Assembly (NCBI RefSeq): GCF_020085105.1
Contig: NC_058047.1
Span: 16,440,001-16,504,000, forward strand
Reading direction: 5' to 3'
Length of the DNA stretch: 64,000 nt
Source of the DNA: Siniperca chuatsi
Taxonomy: Eukaryota; Chordata; Actinopteri; Centrarchiformes; Sinipercidae
How positions within the stretch are numbered: the first letter of the stretch is position 1; every line of letters begins with the position of its first letter. The translations under genes and the position numbers were made by a program. The notes under the pieces are model-generated. The model saw only the letters and a program-made list of their open reading frames with translations. It did not search any database and was not told where the DNA came from. Shown piece after piece: positions 24,550 to 35,904 of the stretch.

Positions 24550-24655
24550 ACCCTGAAAAGCAGCAAATCCTCAGAAGCTGGAACCAGCAAATGTTTGGCA
24601 TTTTTGCTTGAAAAACAATAAATCGATTATGAAAATAGTTGCAGATTAGTTTTCG
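24550..24655 (-). mobile_element. Fragment of the hAT-type MITE seen at 59864-60183
   Basis: Shares AGCTGGAACCAGCAAATGTT, GGCATTT and AATCGATTATGAAAATA with the ncln 3' UTR element. Confidence 0.5.
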
Positions 24656-25429
24656 GTGTGGTTTGTGAAAGCATAATGTCATGTGTCCAGTTTGTGTGAG
24701 TCCATATGAACATAATTTACAGCCTGATGGAACGTATTATTGTACACGAGGCTGAAGGTGTGAACAACTCACCACATTTAGAAAGTGCGACGTTTGCACT
24801 CTCAGCCGAACAAAATGACCTCATTCACGCACCCTGGAGGAACTGCTTGTTGGGCAAAAGGCCAAAGGAGAGTGGAAATAATACCGAGCTCATGTGGCAT
24901 TCGGTAATCTAAAAACGCAAAGAGGCAGCCTGTACAACTTCACAAAATTAACGGCAACAGTTATGAACACATAAATATCCACAAATATCTAACTTCCTTT
25001 GTGTTGCAATGACTGCTCCTTCCAATAGTTTCTTTTAAAGGTAACAAAATCACACATTTGTTGAAAAGCAGTTTCTCATGTAATACTGCTCCTGGCAGAA
25101 GATGTTGTGATATATGTGGTGTTGACCGCAGGCGTAAGATTCACATCTGAACCCAGCCGTGCATTGCTGACGCCACCCTGCATCTCACACATCGGTGCCA
25201 CTGTGTCACACTGTTCTCACAAAACACGGACAAAGTGTTGAGAGGGAGAAGGAGAAACAAGACATGGAGAGAAATATAAATATGTGAGAACGTGTGCGTG
25301 TGAAAAAGCGAGCAATATCAAGTCTAACTGCATTAGAAAAGCTTTGTTTATGGTTGCCATACCGTCACGCTGTTCTAGTCTTTAAAGTGTGCAAAGCTCT
25401 TCTGAAATTTGGAGCTGTTTTAGAGACAC

Positions 25430-26280
25430 AGCCTTTTTGAGGGAGCGGGCTCGAACACTTAACCCTTCAAAGCAGACTGTAAAGGGGTCAGTATGCTTCA
25501 AACGAAGTGCTTGTAGGATCATCGAACAGCATCTGAAACCCCCTCCCCCCGGCTGTGTCTGATAATTTCTGTAACTTTCCAAAACGGACAACTCAACATT
25601 CACGTCTACTAAACAATCACTGGACAGGTGTGTTATTCTTAGACAACAATTTTTGTCACTTTTTGTGTGTACAAATGAAGAAGTGAGAAAAAGTGTGCGT
25701 TATCTCCATATTTAAATAATTATCTTCTTTTCAAGTATATCCCTGCCTTAAAGGCATCGTATGCTTCAAACAAAGCACTCGTTGGATTGTCAAACAGCAT
25801 CTGAAACCACCTCCCCCACATTATAATAGGGGGGCTGCAGCTGACCATTTCTGTAACTTTCTGAAACAAGCACTCCCATTTCATACAGTAACTGTTCAGG
25901 TGCGGGGGTGAGAAAGCAGCAGAATTTTAACTTCTCTCTTATCGTGTGTTCAGACAAAACATGAAGTGAATTTTAGAGGTGGCGCGTTTGCATATAAAGC
26001 TAATGGAAAGACACGAGTGGGTACGAATTCACATCAGGGCAGCATGAATTGACGTAAATACACGTGTGAGTTGAAAATGTTTCAACTTGAGTGAAAAATG
26101 TCTGCTTATTCTGGGGTTTTATGAATCTGATTAACAAAAGTAGAGGAAAAAGGTGAGAGACTAGAGGGAAATAACAATAACTACTTTTATCACTTTTCGT
26201 GTGTACAAATGAGTGCCCGATGAATGCATGAATCAAGGACTGACTGAAAGTGTGCGCCATTACCCATTTTTGAATAATTA
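25430..26280 (+). repeat. Two head-to-tail copies of a dispersed repeat, the second interrupted
   Basis: The unit TATGCTTCAAACGAAG ... CAGCATCTGAAACC ... TTTCTGTAACTTTC ... GTGTGTACAAATGA occurs at 25430-25730 and again at 25745-26280. The second copy has about 250 bp inserted (roughly 25910-26160), starting at a TCGTGTGTTCAGACAAAACA block. Confidence 0.6.
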
Positions 26281-26569
26281 AAGCGTCTCGCCCCTCTCAG
26301 GCTTTTTGTCGTAGTTTGGAGCGCGTCCATTTGGAACAACTAAACACATTTGTGTTTAGATGCAGTTGGAGACACGTCATACGAACCTGTTCGTTTCGAG
26401 CGTACCCTTGGATCAAGAAGAAATAGCGCAGAGACATTATATACCCGCGTTTACTTCATTGGACACAGTGAATTGATCAGAGAGATAAAACATGAGACCC
26501 CTGTCTCAACCAATCACACCACTGTATAGGTAACTAAAGACCCCATGAGCATTAAAAAGACATTACTAG

Positions 26570-27010
26570 TGCTTGTTGGGTCTGAGCTTCATTATTTAGC
26601 TCATTAGATCACTCAGTCCCCATAAACCAGCCCTCACATGTGACTGATGAAGGGAGCAGGCATCAAGCAGGAGGTTTTTCTTATGTCCCATTAACAATAA
26701 TCCACTTTGCATAGTGTTAATGTAGTTTGGTGGGGATGTAATTTCATGCAAAATCAATCATTACCAACCTTTTCTTAGAAATGAAACAGAAGACATATGA
26801 GACTAAACAGATTTGGGAATTTTATGTCAAAAAGTACTTGATGCTAAATCATTTGAATGTTATCTTTATAGAGGCACTGACTCACCTCTTATAGGAACAA
26901 TGGAGAAATTAAATAATGATCTGGCCCTCTGCGCTGACAGGAACATGATCCATTATAATGCATGAGGGGAAATGGCACAGCTGCATTAAAGCCTGGCATA
27001 GGCTATCTCT
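26570..27010. promoter_or_regulatory. Candidate conserved noncoding element(s)
   Basis: Non-repetitive stretch with TTATTTAGCTCATTAGATC, CAATGGAGAAATTAAATAAT, CATTATAATGCATGAGG and GCTGCATTAAAGCC: dense homeodomain/POU-like cores, no reading frame. Conservation untested. Confidence 0.22.
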
Positions 27011-28390
27011 GAATCTGATAGTAGTAGCTATCTCAGCTATTAGCTAATAGCTGTGGCCACGCTGATAAGATTTTGACTAGAAGAGAAAGACTCTCAGAAG
27101 GAACTTGACAATAAAGGGAGGTGTAGTACAGAGTGAAAAGGACAGAGAAAGTGACAAAATATGGTAAAAATATGAAAGATGAAAGAGATGACGCATGCGG
27201 TATACGTGTGTGAGAGTGACATAAACACAGAGAGAACAACACTGGACTGCCAGGTTCATCTGAGGACACTGGGATGTATCAGTGCTGCCATTAGTAGAGC
27301 TAACTCTAATAAAGTCTCATACCAGACTCAACTAAACCAACCGCTTTCTTTCATTTGTGGCACACCCTGAACACAGTGTTCTTGCAGACACCACCTATAA
27401 GAACAAAAGCTTACTAGGAGTCCTTTCCTTCTTTATTTGATCTGGATTATTACAAATGTTGTCCCATAAAAGTTGTAAAATAAAAATGTAAAAAAAATAG
27501 CAGGTGAAAGCTGCAGCAGAATCTGGTGATACATCTTCTTATTTACTTCAGATAAAGATAAGGAGGGAGTGAAGGAAGTTCGGGAGGGATTCCTGATTGA
27601 CTATTGAGATGCCTCCGTCAGCATGGCGTGTGAGAAGGCCAAGAGGAGTTGGCGTGTTCGGATTGTGACCTCTGTAACCGGCAGGCTCCCTCCCACTCCA
27701 AGCATGCGAACTCTCCACAAACTGAAGCCTGTTTTTCCACCACACATGGCTTCAATTGGAGGCTACTGCTGCTGCTTTGTCTGCAGCTCCGAAAAAAAAC
27801 AAAAAAAACCCAGCCAGGCATAGCTCAACAAGCCTGATTATAAAATCAGTGACTGGCAAACAAATCGAGCTGGCGGTGTCACTTAGTCGTGGATATTTCT
27901 GTGGTGTTCACTGGCTGTTTCTCTTGATTTCTTGAAGTCTTTGTCGATTTGTGTGCATGCATGTGCGTGTGTGTGTTTATGTGTATGTTTGTGTGTGAAC
28001 AGGCCTGTATTTAAAGTCTTGCTCCAGCGCCAACAAGGCAAGCTGTTTACTACTTGGTTGGTCGTAAAAAGTAAATATGCATCAGTCGGGGCCTATCAAA
28101 GGCTCCTTCATTTGGTTCCTGGCTAAGATGGCTTTGGATGTGTGCTGTAATTGCCTCGTCTCAGACAGAAATTCTCTGTGGTAGACGCATGGCCGGGCTG
28201 AAAGAGCTGAGGGAAACCATGCTATCCTGTGCACTTAAACACTCCGCAGTTGATCTGAGAGGAACCAGTGAAAACACAAAGTGCAGCGAAACCATGAGAG
28301 AGGAGAAGGCTATGTGGCTGCACACAGGACACCGACACACACACACAACAAACTTCTGTAGAGTCACACAGGTGCACCTTTTGCAGGAGA

Positions 28391-28391
<1 letters not shown>

Positions 28392-28442
<51 letters not shown>
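28392..28442. repeat. (CA)n microsatellite
   Basis: About 25 CA units; it produces spurious His/Thr and Val/Cys frames on both strands. Confidence 0.92.
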
Positions 28443-28445
<3 letters not shown>

Positions 28446-28605
28446 CATCCACTCACACCGAGACACATAAACTCTTATCGATGACAGCCAAATTAGCAGC
28501 CGAACCCAAATAACAAACATCTGTTCATTGTTCTCGAGACAACGCCCATGTCAACATCTGCCGCAGATAGTGAGTATGCAGTGTTTGGTCTATTCTGAAG
28601 TAGAG

Positions 28606-28760
28606 TACATTTAAAGCTGAATTAACTGATATTTGACCACAAGGGGGCAGAAAGACTCACGAAAAAACTAAAAACTAACTACAGCGTTAACATAACTTTA
28701 ATGTAACTTTATCAAGCTGTTATGGCTAACTTGTTTGCATTAATTACCTTCTCAAACTTC
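28606..28760 (+). repeat. Fragment of a dispersed fish repeat
   Basis: TTTAAAGCTGAATTAACTG followed by GACCACAAGGGGGCAGAAAG is a signature I associate with a common fish repeat. Boundaries uncertain. Confidence 0.35.
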
Positions 28761-29639
28761 TAGCAGATACAGAGCGACATGGGCATCCCATTGTTCTTAT
28801 TTCTGCCCACCTGAGTAATATAAGTCTATTATTCATTTACAGTATTCATTGTGTGTATGTTAGCTTTGGTTTGGTTGACCAGCTCAAGCAGCAGAATTAT
28901 CTGGGTCTTTATCTTGATAAACTTTCCTCAACAGCTCAGTCTTTTAGTTAAGCTCTTTGCCATTTTGTGTTTGTTGTGTGGTATCCGCTTGTCTAAGCTT
29001 GCTTACTGTAAATGGCTGCTTGCGTTTTTTTTATCGCCAGGTTACTGAGACTGTGAGACTCAACCATACAGTATTATGCGTGAGTAGGAAAACCCAAAAA
29101 GAAGCTAAAAGATGCATACAGCTGCTGAGTTGGGGGTTAATTATAGCAATACAACTGACTCTGTTACATTAAAAACTATAAACTATAAACTATTAATTAT
29201 TTGTGTTATAAATATATATAAAAAATATCACTAAATGCAGCTCTAAGCAGGAATTATTTATGTTCCCATATTACAGTGACATTATACTGCTGCATTTGAT
29301 ATTTGAAGACTGTACATCCAGAAGTATAAAACTTAAAACATTAGCCTTGACCTTGTGTAACATGTCTCTTACACATGGGAATAACTCCACTGATTTAGTA
29401 GACCCAGATAAAGCCTTGGAGCACGCTCAAATATTTGAACTATTTGTCCAAAAATGTTCTGTGCACTTGACTTTAGGGTTAGTTTATCAAATCAAACTCC
29501 TTTTCCAAACAGTGGTGAGATTATGGTGATCTACAAAAAAGCCCCACAGTCATGAGTTTGCTAAGAAAAAGTGCTGGTACAGCAGCCAACAGTCATGCAG
29601 GTGTGTACTTGTGTGTGTGTGTGTCTCTGTGTACTTGTA

Positions 29640-29855
29640 CTTGCTACATAGTGAGGACTGAAATACGTTTTTTACCTACAGAATGAGGACATTTTTGGAA
29701 AGTCAGGACCCGTCCTCACTCCTTGTTCGAAGGTTAAGACTTGGTTTTAAGGGTTAAGTTAGGGTTAGGCATTTAGTTGTGATGGTTAAGGGGCTAGGGA
29801 ATGCATTATGTCAATGACGGTCCTCACAAAGATAGAAGTACAAGGATGTGTGTGT
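29640..29855 (+). mobile_element. Dispersed fish repeat with TTAGGG-like motifs
   Basis: GTGAGGACTG, GAATGAGGACATTTTTGG, GTTAGGGTTAGGCATTTAG, AATGCATTATGTCAATGA and GTCCTCACAAAGATAGAAGT. GTGAGGAC and its reverse complement GTCCTCAC lie near the ends as terminal inverted repeats. The TTAGGG-like core is part of this repeat, not a telomere. Confidence 0.6.
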
Positions 29856-30625
29856 GTTTGTGTATGAAATATTATCTGTTTTTCTTTTCAAAGAGATCAA
29901 TATCAAATACAGGTTTATTCAACTTTTAGAAGGTTTTTATGGATTTGGCATTACAAAATCCACTATGTTACGCTCTAAAGTAGCCTTGAGTAAATAAAGA
30001 TTTTATTTTTCATTCGCCCCTCATAAACAAGATTAAACCACTCATGTGAAATATCTTTGGTGAGCCCATGATGGCTGTAAAACCAACTACTTCTTTGTCA
30101 TACAAACACATGTGCTGTGTTCCCAAGTGCCATCCCCAAAATATCAAAGCTAGATTATGACAACTGCATAAACTCCATAACATCAGACCGAAGCTTTGAT
30201 CATATCTGTTGTCTTTGTGTTGTGTTTGTGACAAGTCAGCTGCCAAAGGAAAAAAAAGGATGAAAGAACAAGTAGAGGCACACAACAGAGCAAAACTAAT
30301 AAAATTTGGGAAAAGAACGTTACACCCACAGAAGGAAAAGAGTCAAAGGAAAAAAATGTGTGTGAAAAAGTATGTGAGAGTCAGAGAGGGGTGTTTGCCA
30401 CTCACCATGCCCATAGGTCCATTTTTGCTACTCGGTAAGTCTGAGTCACCTCAGAGTTCAGATGAGGATATGCAGTGGAAGAGTTGACCCTAAGGGGAGG
30501 ACCCCACTGACCAATTTACTGGCTGACTAACTAATCATCTGACTGCCTAATGACTGATGAGACAACTGCATGGCTGCCTGACTGACAGCGTGACTTTGCC
30601 AACTGTGGCATTTCAGATCCAAGAA

Positions 30626-31063
30626 TCAGTCGGCAGTGCAATCCTCAGAGCCCAGGTCTCCCGCTGAGTTCTCGCTGCCAAAGCTGTCCTGTCTTGTCAT
30701 GTCCTGCTCTGTCCAAGGCTGCTTCCCAGAGCTCGACAGCCCAGTGAGAAGCAGAGAGAGGGGGTAAAATGAAGATCTGTCCTTCTTGTTCCCACAGTCT
30801 GCCAGGAGGAGGGAAAGGAGAGGACTGGAGGCTGCTCTGTTCCCATAGAGGTCAGATGTGGAGTTAACACACCCAGCCAGCAGGCTGGTAACTGCTGCCT
30901 GCCCTGCTACCGGAGTTGTCTCCCCCTCTGTCTCCTCCCTGCAAACCTGATAAATCACTCTGGAGACACAGCAGAGCACCAGCCCACTCACCCACTCACA
31001 CACAGCCAGGAGTAACAGTACAGACAGAGAGAGACTTTCAACCAGTTGTCCCAAGAGATCCAC
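30626..31063 (-). CDS. Unrecognised 145-codon open frame with hydrophobic N-terminal segment (candidate exon)
   Basis: A minus-strand frame ending in TGA at 30626-30628. It starts at a GTG; no in-frame ATG precedes the hydrophobic part, and an in-frame TAG lies about six codons upstream, preceded by CTCTGCCTCTAG, which could be a splice acceptor. If real it is therefore more likely an internal or terminal exon than a whole gene. The translation has a Leu/Val/Cys-rich segment at about residues 10-40 that could cross a membrane, a Ser/Leu-rich middle, and an acidic Ser/Asp/Glu tail. Base composition is more GC-rich than the flanks. I do not recognise the family. Open frames of about 145 codons also occur by chance in a window this size. 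Confidence 0.22.
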   Translation of the reverse strand: MDLLGQLVESLSLSVLLLLAVCEWVSGLVLCCVSRVIYQVCREETEGETTPVAGQAAVTSLLAGCVNSTSDLYGNRAASSPLLSLLLADCGNKKDRSSFYPLSLLLTGLSSSGKQPWTEQDMTRQDSFGSENSAGDLGSEDCTAD

Positions 31064-31098
31064 TGTCCATATGAGAGTCTAGAGGCAGAGCTGCCAGT

Positions 31099-31208
31099 TC
31101 TCCTTCTTCTCTCCCTCCTCCCTCCATTCTTCCCTCCTTCCCTCCCTCCCTCCCTCCCTCCCCCTCCCCTGCCTCTCCTCTTTCATTCCCCTCTCTAGTT
31201 TTTTTTTA
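31099..31208. repeat. 110-bp polypyrimidine tract with (CCTC)n core
   Basis: Almost pure C/T on the + strand, with a regular CCCT core at about 31131-31168. Such mirror-like purine/pyrimidine tracts can form triplex DNA. It lies just upstream (on the minus strand) of the 30626-31063 frame. Confidence 0.8.
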
Positions 31209-31239
31209 CAGCCTCCGCTGAGACACTCTTATTGTGGCA

Positions 31240-31290
31240 ATTGCATTAGCCTTTAGCGAGCGAGGAATGGCTCTTAGTGCCTAATGCAAT
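31240..31290. promoter_or_regulatory. Inverted pair of ATTGCATTAG motifs
   Basis: ATTGCATTAGCC (31240-31251) and GCCTAATGCAAT (31279-31290) are inverted repeats matching at 11 of 12 positions, 27 nt apart. Each contains an octamer/homeodomain-like ATGCAAT-CTAAT core. Possibly a regulatory element for the adjacent minus-strand frame. Confidence 0.3.
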
Positions 31291-31736
31291 GTTGTGTCGC
31301 TCTGTCTTTGTCTCTCTTTCTCTTTCTCTGTCTCTCTCCCAAGTGTCTATCAGTTTGACATGTACACGTACACACCTTCCTCTCCTTCCTTCTTTGCAGC
31401 TTTTCTTCTTCCTCTGTGAGTTATCCCTTAAAGGGACACTGTCTCTCTTTTTGCTCTTTCATGGTACTTTGAAGGAGTCCAGGTGCAGGATCATATTTCT
31501 GGAGGCTGAGAGGCATCGATTGTGTTTCTCTGTTTGCCTTGTGATTGTCTCAAATGTTTACCTGCTATTACAGAACTAATGGCCTACTGAGCCACTGCAG
31601 GAGAAATGCATGTGGAATCAATGAAACAACAATGGGCAGAAAACACATTAAACCACCACTTAGTTTGTGACCATAATGACATAGTCAGAAGCATATTATC
31701 ATAACATATCAAGATAGAAATGGGCCACCTTTAGTT

Positions 31737-32520
31737 ACTGTTGCTACACTTGTCAAGCTTTCTGTTCTTGCACTGCACATATAGTTTACAACAATAATGG
31801 TAGCAGATGTGCCATTCGAAATTCTTTAAGTTATTTAATAGTGGGTCCCTGATTCAAGACAGAGGCAGACAAAAGCAGGTTTCTCATTTCTGGCCAGTGT
31901 ACGTCAATTTTGCCAGGTGAAATGACAGCTGTTGATTTTATCAGCTGTAGCTAACTAGCAAATTAGTCGGTTGAAAATGTCCCCTGTTTCAAGCTGACTC
32001 GTTTTAAATCGAGAATTCTGTTAAAGGGGTCATAAATGTGCACTTAATGTGCTACATACATGATATCATGCTAAAAGACTGAGGCTAAAGCTAACAGGCC
32101 CCAGGCAAAAATCCAGCATCCTCACCAATTCATGATCCATGTAGAAGACATGAAAATAAAGAATCTGCTTCTACACAGTGGGGAAATACTACACAGTGGA
32201 TGTGCTCATTGTGAATGTGGATTTTTTATTTTAAAGTAACCCGTGACCCCACAAACGAATGTAGTTACAGTAGTTAATGATGAGCTCCTTGGCCTTGGAG
32301 GTAACACTCGATTGCTACTGTAAGCTAGTTAGCCGGACATGCTAACGATTGCAGCTCGTGTTAGAGCAGATAAACATACAGATTCATTCATTCATAACAC
32401 TTCTCTTCTTGTGTTTTTGGTTTTGCTCACCTGTGGAGAAATCCAAAGCTTGACAGGCCTGTCGTGCCTAGCTACAGTTGCTAAGCTCATGATTGGACAA
32501 TCTGTGTTCATGGGAGGTGT
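31737..32520 (+). repeat. Long dispersed repeat, copy B
   Basis: Shorter relative of 18371-19490 in the same orientation, diverged by many substitutions and indels. Confidence 0.65.
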
Positions 32521-33622
32521 TTTAGTGTTTTAGCAAATGGTCAATTGTAAACCAAAGTCCAGTTTATGAAAACAAAAATAATCAGTATATGTAATTTATC
32601 TTACAAGGTTAAAACTTTTTTAACAGCTTTTAAAACAGCACAGAAATATATGAAAAAGTAAATGGTTAAGAAGTTAGAAAGTCACATCCACCCAAGTCTC
32701 AAAAGCCCATGCATCAATATGTTCAACCCAGTAAATCACTCAACAAAGCCAATAGAGGGGTGACAGTGTTTCATCAGCAGTCACGATGCAGCAGTTTTGG
32801 ACTTGGCCTTCAAGTCTGACACTGGAGAGTGACAGGAGGCCCAGCGGAGAGAGCGTCTTGTAAGTACAAAGTCACGAATTTTATTCCCACAACAGTGTCT
32901 CCAAAACAGCTTTTCTGTCCTACTGAGGTATCTTTAAAAACTATGCTGAACCCTCATAAACCCTGTACAACAAGTCAGGCTCTGTGAAATGACTCCACTT
33001 TGTTAAAAAGTAGAATTTAATGTCATAAATGCATGGCAGAATATGTGAACAACAAGTTAAAAACACACTTAACAGTAGCAGGGACATCCTAATGATGTCC
33101 CTCCGAGGTAGAGACATGGCCGCCAGTGGCTCCAACTGCTCCCCGCTGTAAATCTAAACTGCTTAGAGGGCAGCAGCTAAGATTAGACTGTATTTCAAAG
33201 AGTATTACATGTCCAGACATAACATTCATTAATTAAACTCTTGTGTTCTCTTTGAAGTTAGATAATATCTTACAAAAGCAGTTTGGGAGACGAGAACTGC
33301 AGCCCCTGCAATGTTCTTGGAGCTGTCTGTCCGTCTCATAACTCACAGCTACTTTATCAGTGCAATCTGTCATTGCACTGCACAAAATTAGACTTTTCTG
33401 AGCTAAAAGCAGAGGAGGCTACTGATGCATTGAGTTTGTCCTGAACAAATGACCTGGGTGTGTTAGGCGCCCCAAATTACAAAAAGACACAGTATTTTCT
33501 CATTTACCTTTAATGGTACCTAGTCATGCAGATAGTGGAGGTTTAATTTGCACAGGTTTTAAGATATCAGTCTGAGATTTCTTCCCAATGCAAAGGAGCT
33601 GAATGGAATTTTGTTTGTGGTG

Positions 33623-34155
33623 CTTAAAGCTGCATTAATTAATAATTTTTAAATTACAGTAACAACGGATCAAATGAGTATGTTTAATGTGAAAGGGCAC
33701 ACAGAGAATTATCACCAGACTCTGCAGCTCCCCTCACTGTTTTCGTTTTACAGCCCATAACATTACTGTTTTGGTTCACTCTCATCATTCCTATTTCCAG
33801 CAGCAAGGCAGCTGTTTTCAGCAAAAAAAAACCCACTGTACACTACCTGCTCAGCACCAACTGGCAGACAGGCAAAGTTAGCGCCTAGCTGGTGAACATA
33901 GTGGAGCATTTTAACAGCTAAAGTGCCAGATTATTTTCTCAGGAGTTGATGGAGACCAAAAACAGAGCTAAAAGTAAAGTGTCAGGAGGACACAGTCACA
34001 ACTCCAAATGAATGTTAATGTTGCTACGTGCCTGCTGGATGTGTAAATGAGCAACTGTTTGCTTAAAAACTTGTCAATGTTAATGTCAGTGTTGTGCTGT
34101 GCTTGTTCCGCTGCCCCCAAGTGGCCAAAAAAGTCAACTAATGTATGTCTAAAGC
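33623..34155 (+). repeat. Dispersed fish repeat (fuller copy)
   Basis: Begins GCTTAAAGCTGCATTAATT and contains CAGCAAGGCAGCTGTTTTCA, GCTGGTGAACATAGTGGAGC and CAGGAGTTGATGGAGACCAA, blocks typical of a frequent percomorph element. Ends near CCAAGTGGCCAAAAAAG. Confidence 0.55.
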
Positions 34156-34794
34156 ATTTGAAAAGCACTGAAACTATGTTCTACCAAAAATGTAGTTTTC
34201 AGACTGAATTTCAATTTCATTTCACTTCACTAGTCTGTCTGACAAGATGTTCATGTTAGCCATTGTGTTTTTGGTGAGGGTTGTTATTTTTCCCTAACCA
34301 ATTAAGTGACATGTTCATCCCACTGACGTCATCTTCAGTAGACATGGAAGCTTCTGTGGTGTTTGCTAAGTGTAGCTAACTAAAGGTTTAATGTGAAATA
34401 TGTCAGTTTAAGAGTTATTTTTTCTTATTATTGTGTATTATTTTTCTCTTATTGGCTCAGTTGTTTTTCCAACCAGGGCAACAGCCTTCAATGTGCACAA
34501 CACCAGAACTATTTAAATTTCTGAACAAATCTGAGATGTGGGCAGAGATTGAGAGATCCACGCTAAATGAAATGATCACTATGAAAACTGTTGACAGCTC
34601 GTTCTGCAAATATTCAGAGTAAAGGGAACACTATTTCTGAAAAGAGAGTAAGTAAGAGAGTAAATGTAATTTTCAGTGCTTTGAGCACCACAAATAAAAT
34701 TCCATTCACCTCCATTGTATTTGTGTGGAGGCAGAAATATCAGAGATGGATATCTCATACCCCGGGCAAATAAAACCTGACTGCAAGAAATTAC

Positions 34795-34960
34795 TGCCCA
34801 CTCTGAAAACTAAAGAAAATTAATCAGCACTTATGAGAGAAAAGCTTCAGGAGATGAAAACAGACGTGGCATGACAACATTAATCAAGGATCATGTATGC
34901 GATGCCGTCTCAGCACAAAACAAGCCATCTTTCAAGGCAGCGATGGGTGCTTATAGCTCA
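34795..34960. promoter_or_regulatory. Candidate conserved noncoding element
   Basis: AATTAATCAGCACTTATGAG and ACAACATTAATCAAGGATC blocks (TAATC/TAATTA cores) in a non-repetitive stretch with no frame. Untested. Confidence 0.18.
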
Positions 34961-35867
34961 AGCCAAGGTGCTGATGTTTGGCTGTACTTCTCATATTTTC
35001 CCTCAGGGCTTATTTGTTTGTTTAAACTAGTCTGAAGCATTCAGACTTTCCAGCAGACTGAGCCAGGATAAAGCAGAGAGGCAGGGTGACCGACTGGGAT
35101 CATACCCTCATTTTCAGTCACATTCAACATTCAACAAAACACCATGCAGAGTGGTTTCCCTGCATGCAATGAATTCTGTTTTGTTACACATTATTGTATA
35201 TAAACAATGTCACATGTTGTTTGTATGATGTGGCAGATGGTTGCAGAAAGAAAATATTTCTATATTAATTTTACACCATAAACCAACATTACTGTACATC
35301 AGGACACAATTTCACATTGTTCCCAATGTGACTTGAATTAAGTGGAGGAGGGTTCTGCTTATTTAAAGGTTTTTTTGGTTTAGGAAAATTTTTGAAATGA
35401 CAATCAAGCAGAGATGTTTTTAGTCATGTCTTAAGTCTTGTCAAACCAAGTCTCAAGTCAAATCTCCCATGCATTAAGGGTAGACTTGACTCCATGTTAG
35501 GTCTCAGTCTGTAATCGAGTATTTTTTGTACCAGTCATTGCTAAACAGTTATTTCTGTTAAAAGAAATATGATGCTTGCAAGACAGCGAGATTTATTCAC
35601 TTGTTAAGGTAAATATTTTGCAGCATCTTGCTCCTATCATGAACGTCTTCATGTTTTGATATTGAACCAAACACTGCCAGACTGGAAAGATCGAGAGGTG
35701 AGGCTGATGACAGACTGAAGGAGACAGCCTGGCTGCCTGTCTTTGACTTTTCCAGGGTGGGCTGAAGATGGTGCCAGCGGGGATGCCATGCATGGTGCTG
35801 TGCCGGGAAAAGAAGCCTACGCAAGAAATGGGGGAGGGAAAAAGCACATTCACAGAAACACACTTAT

Positions 35868-35868
<1 letters not shown>

Positions 35869-35902
<34 letters not shown>
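35869..35902. repeat. (CA)n microsatellite
   Basis: About 17 CA units. Confidence 0.9.

Positions 35903-35904
<2 letters not shown>

Larger units (their letters stand above)
8491..30625. other. Gene-poor interval, left half
   Basis: No recognisable protein-coding gene. It holds the repeats, microsatellites and candidate elements listed separately. In 8491-10020, 12000-14250, 19500-20700, 21000-22700 and 27020-28390 I see only scattered repeat fragments (for example TTTAAAGGGATACTCCACCC at 11991, a typical MITE end) and chance frames under about 150 codons. Confidence 0.6.

Noticed and set aside
28138-28520. Frames of 76-119 codons around 28.2-28.5 kb
   Set aside because: Produced by the (CA)n tract, which reads as His/Thr or Val/Cys repeats.
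29740-29775. TTAGGG-like telomeric sequence
   Set aside because: Only two units and part of a known type of dispersed fish repeat (29640-29855).
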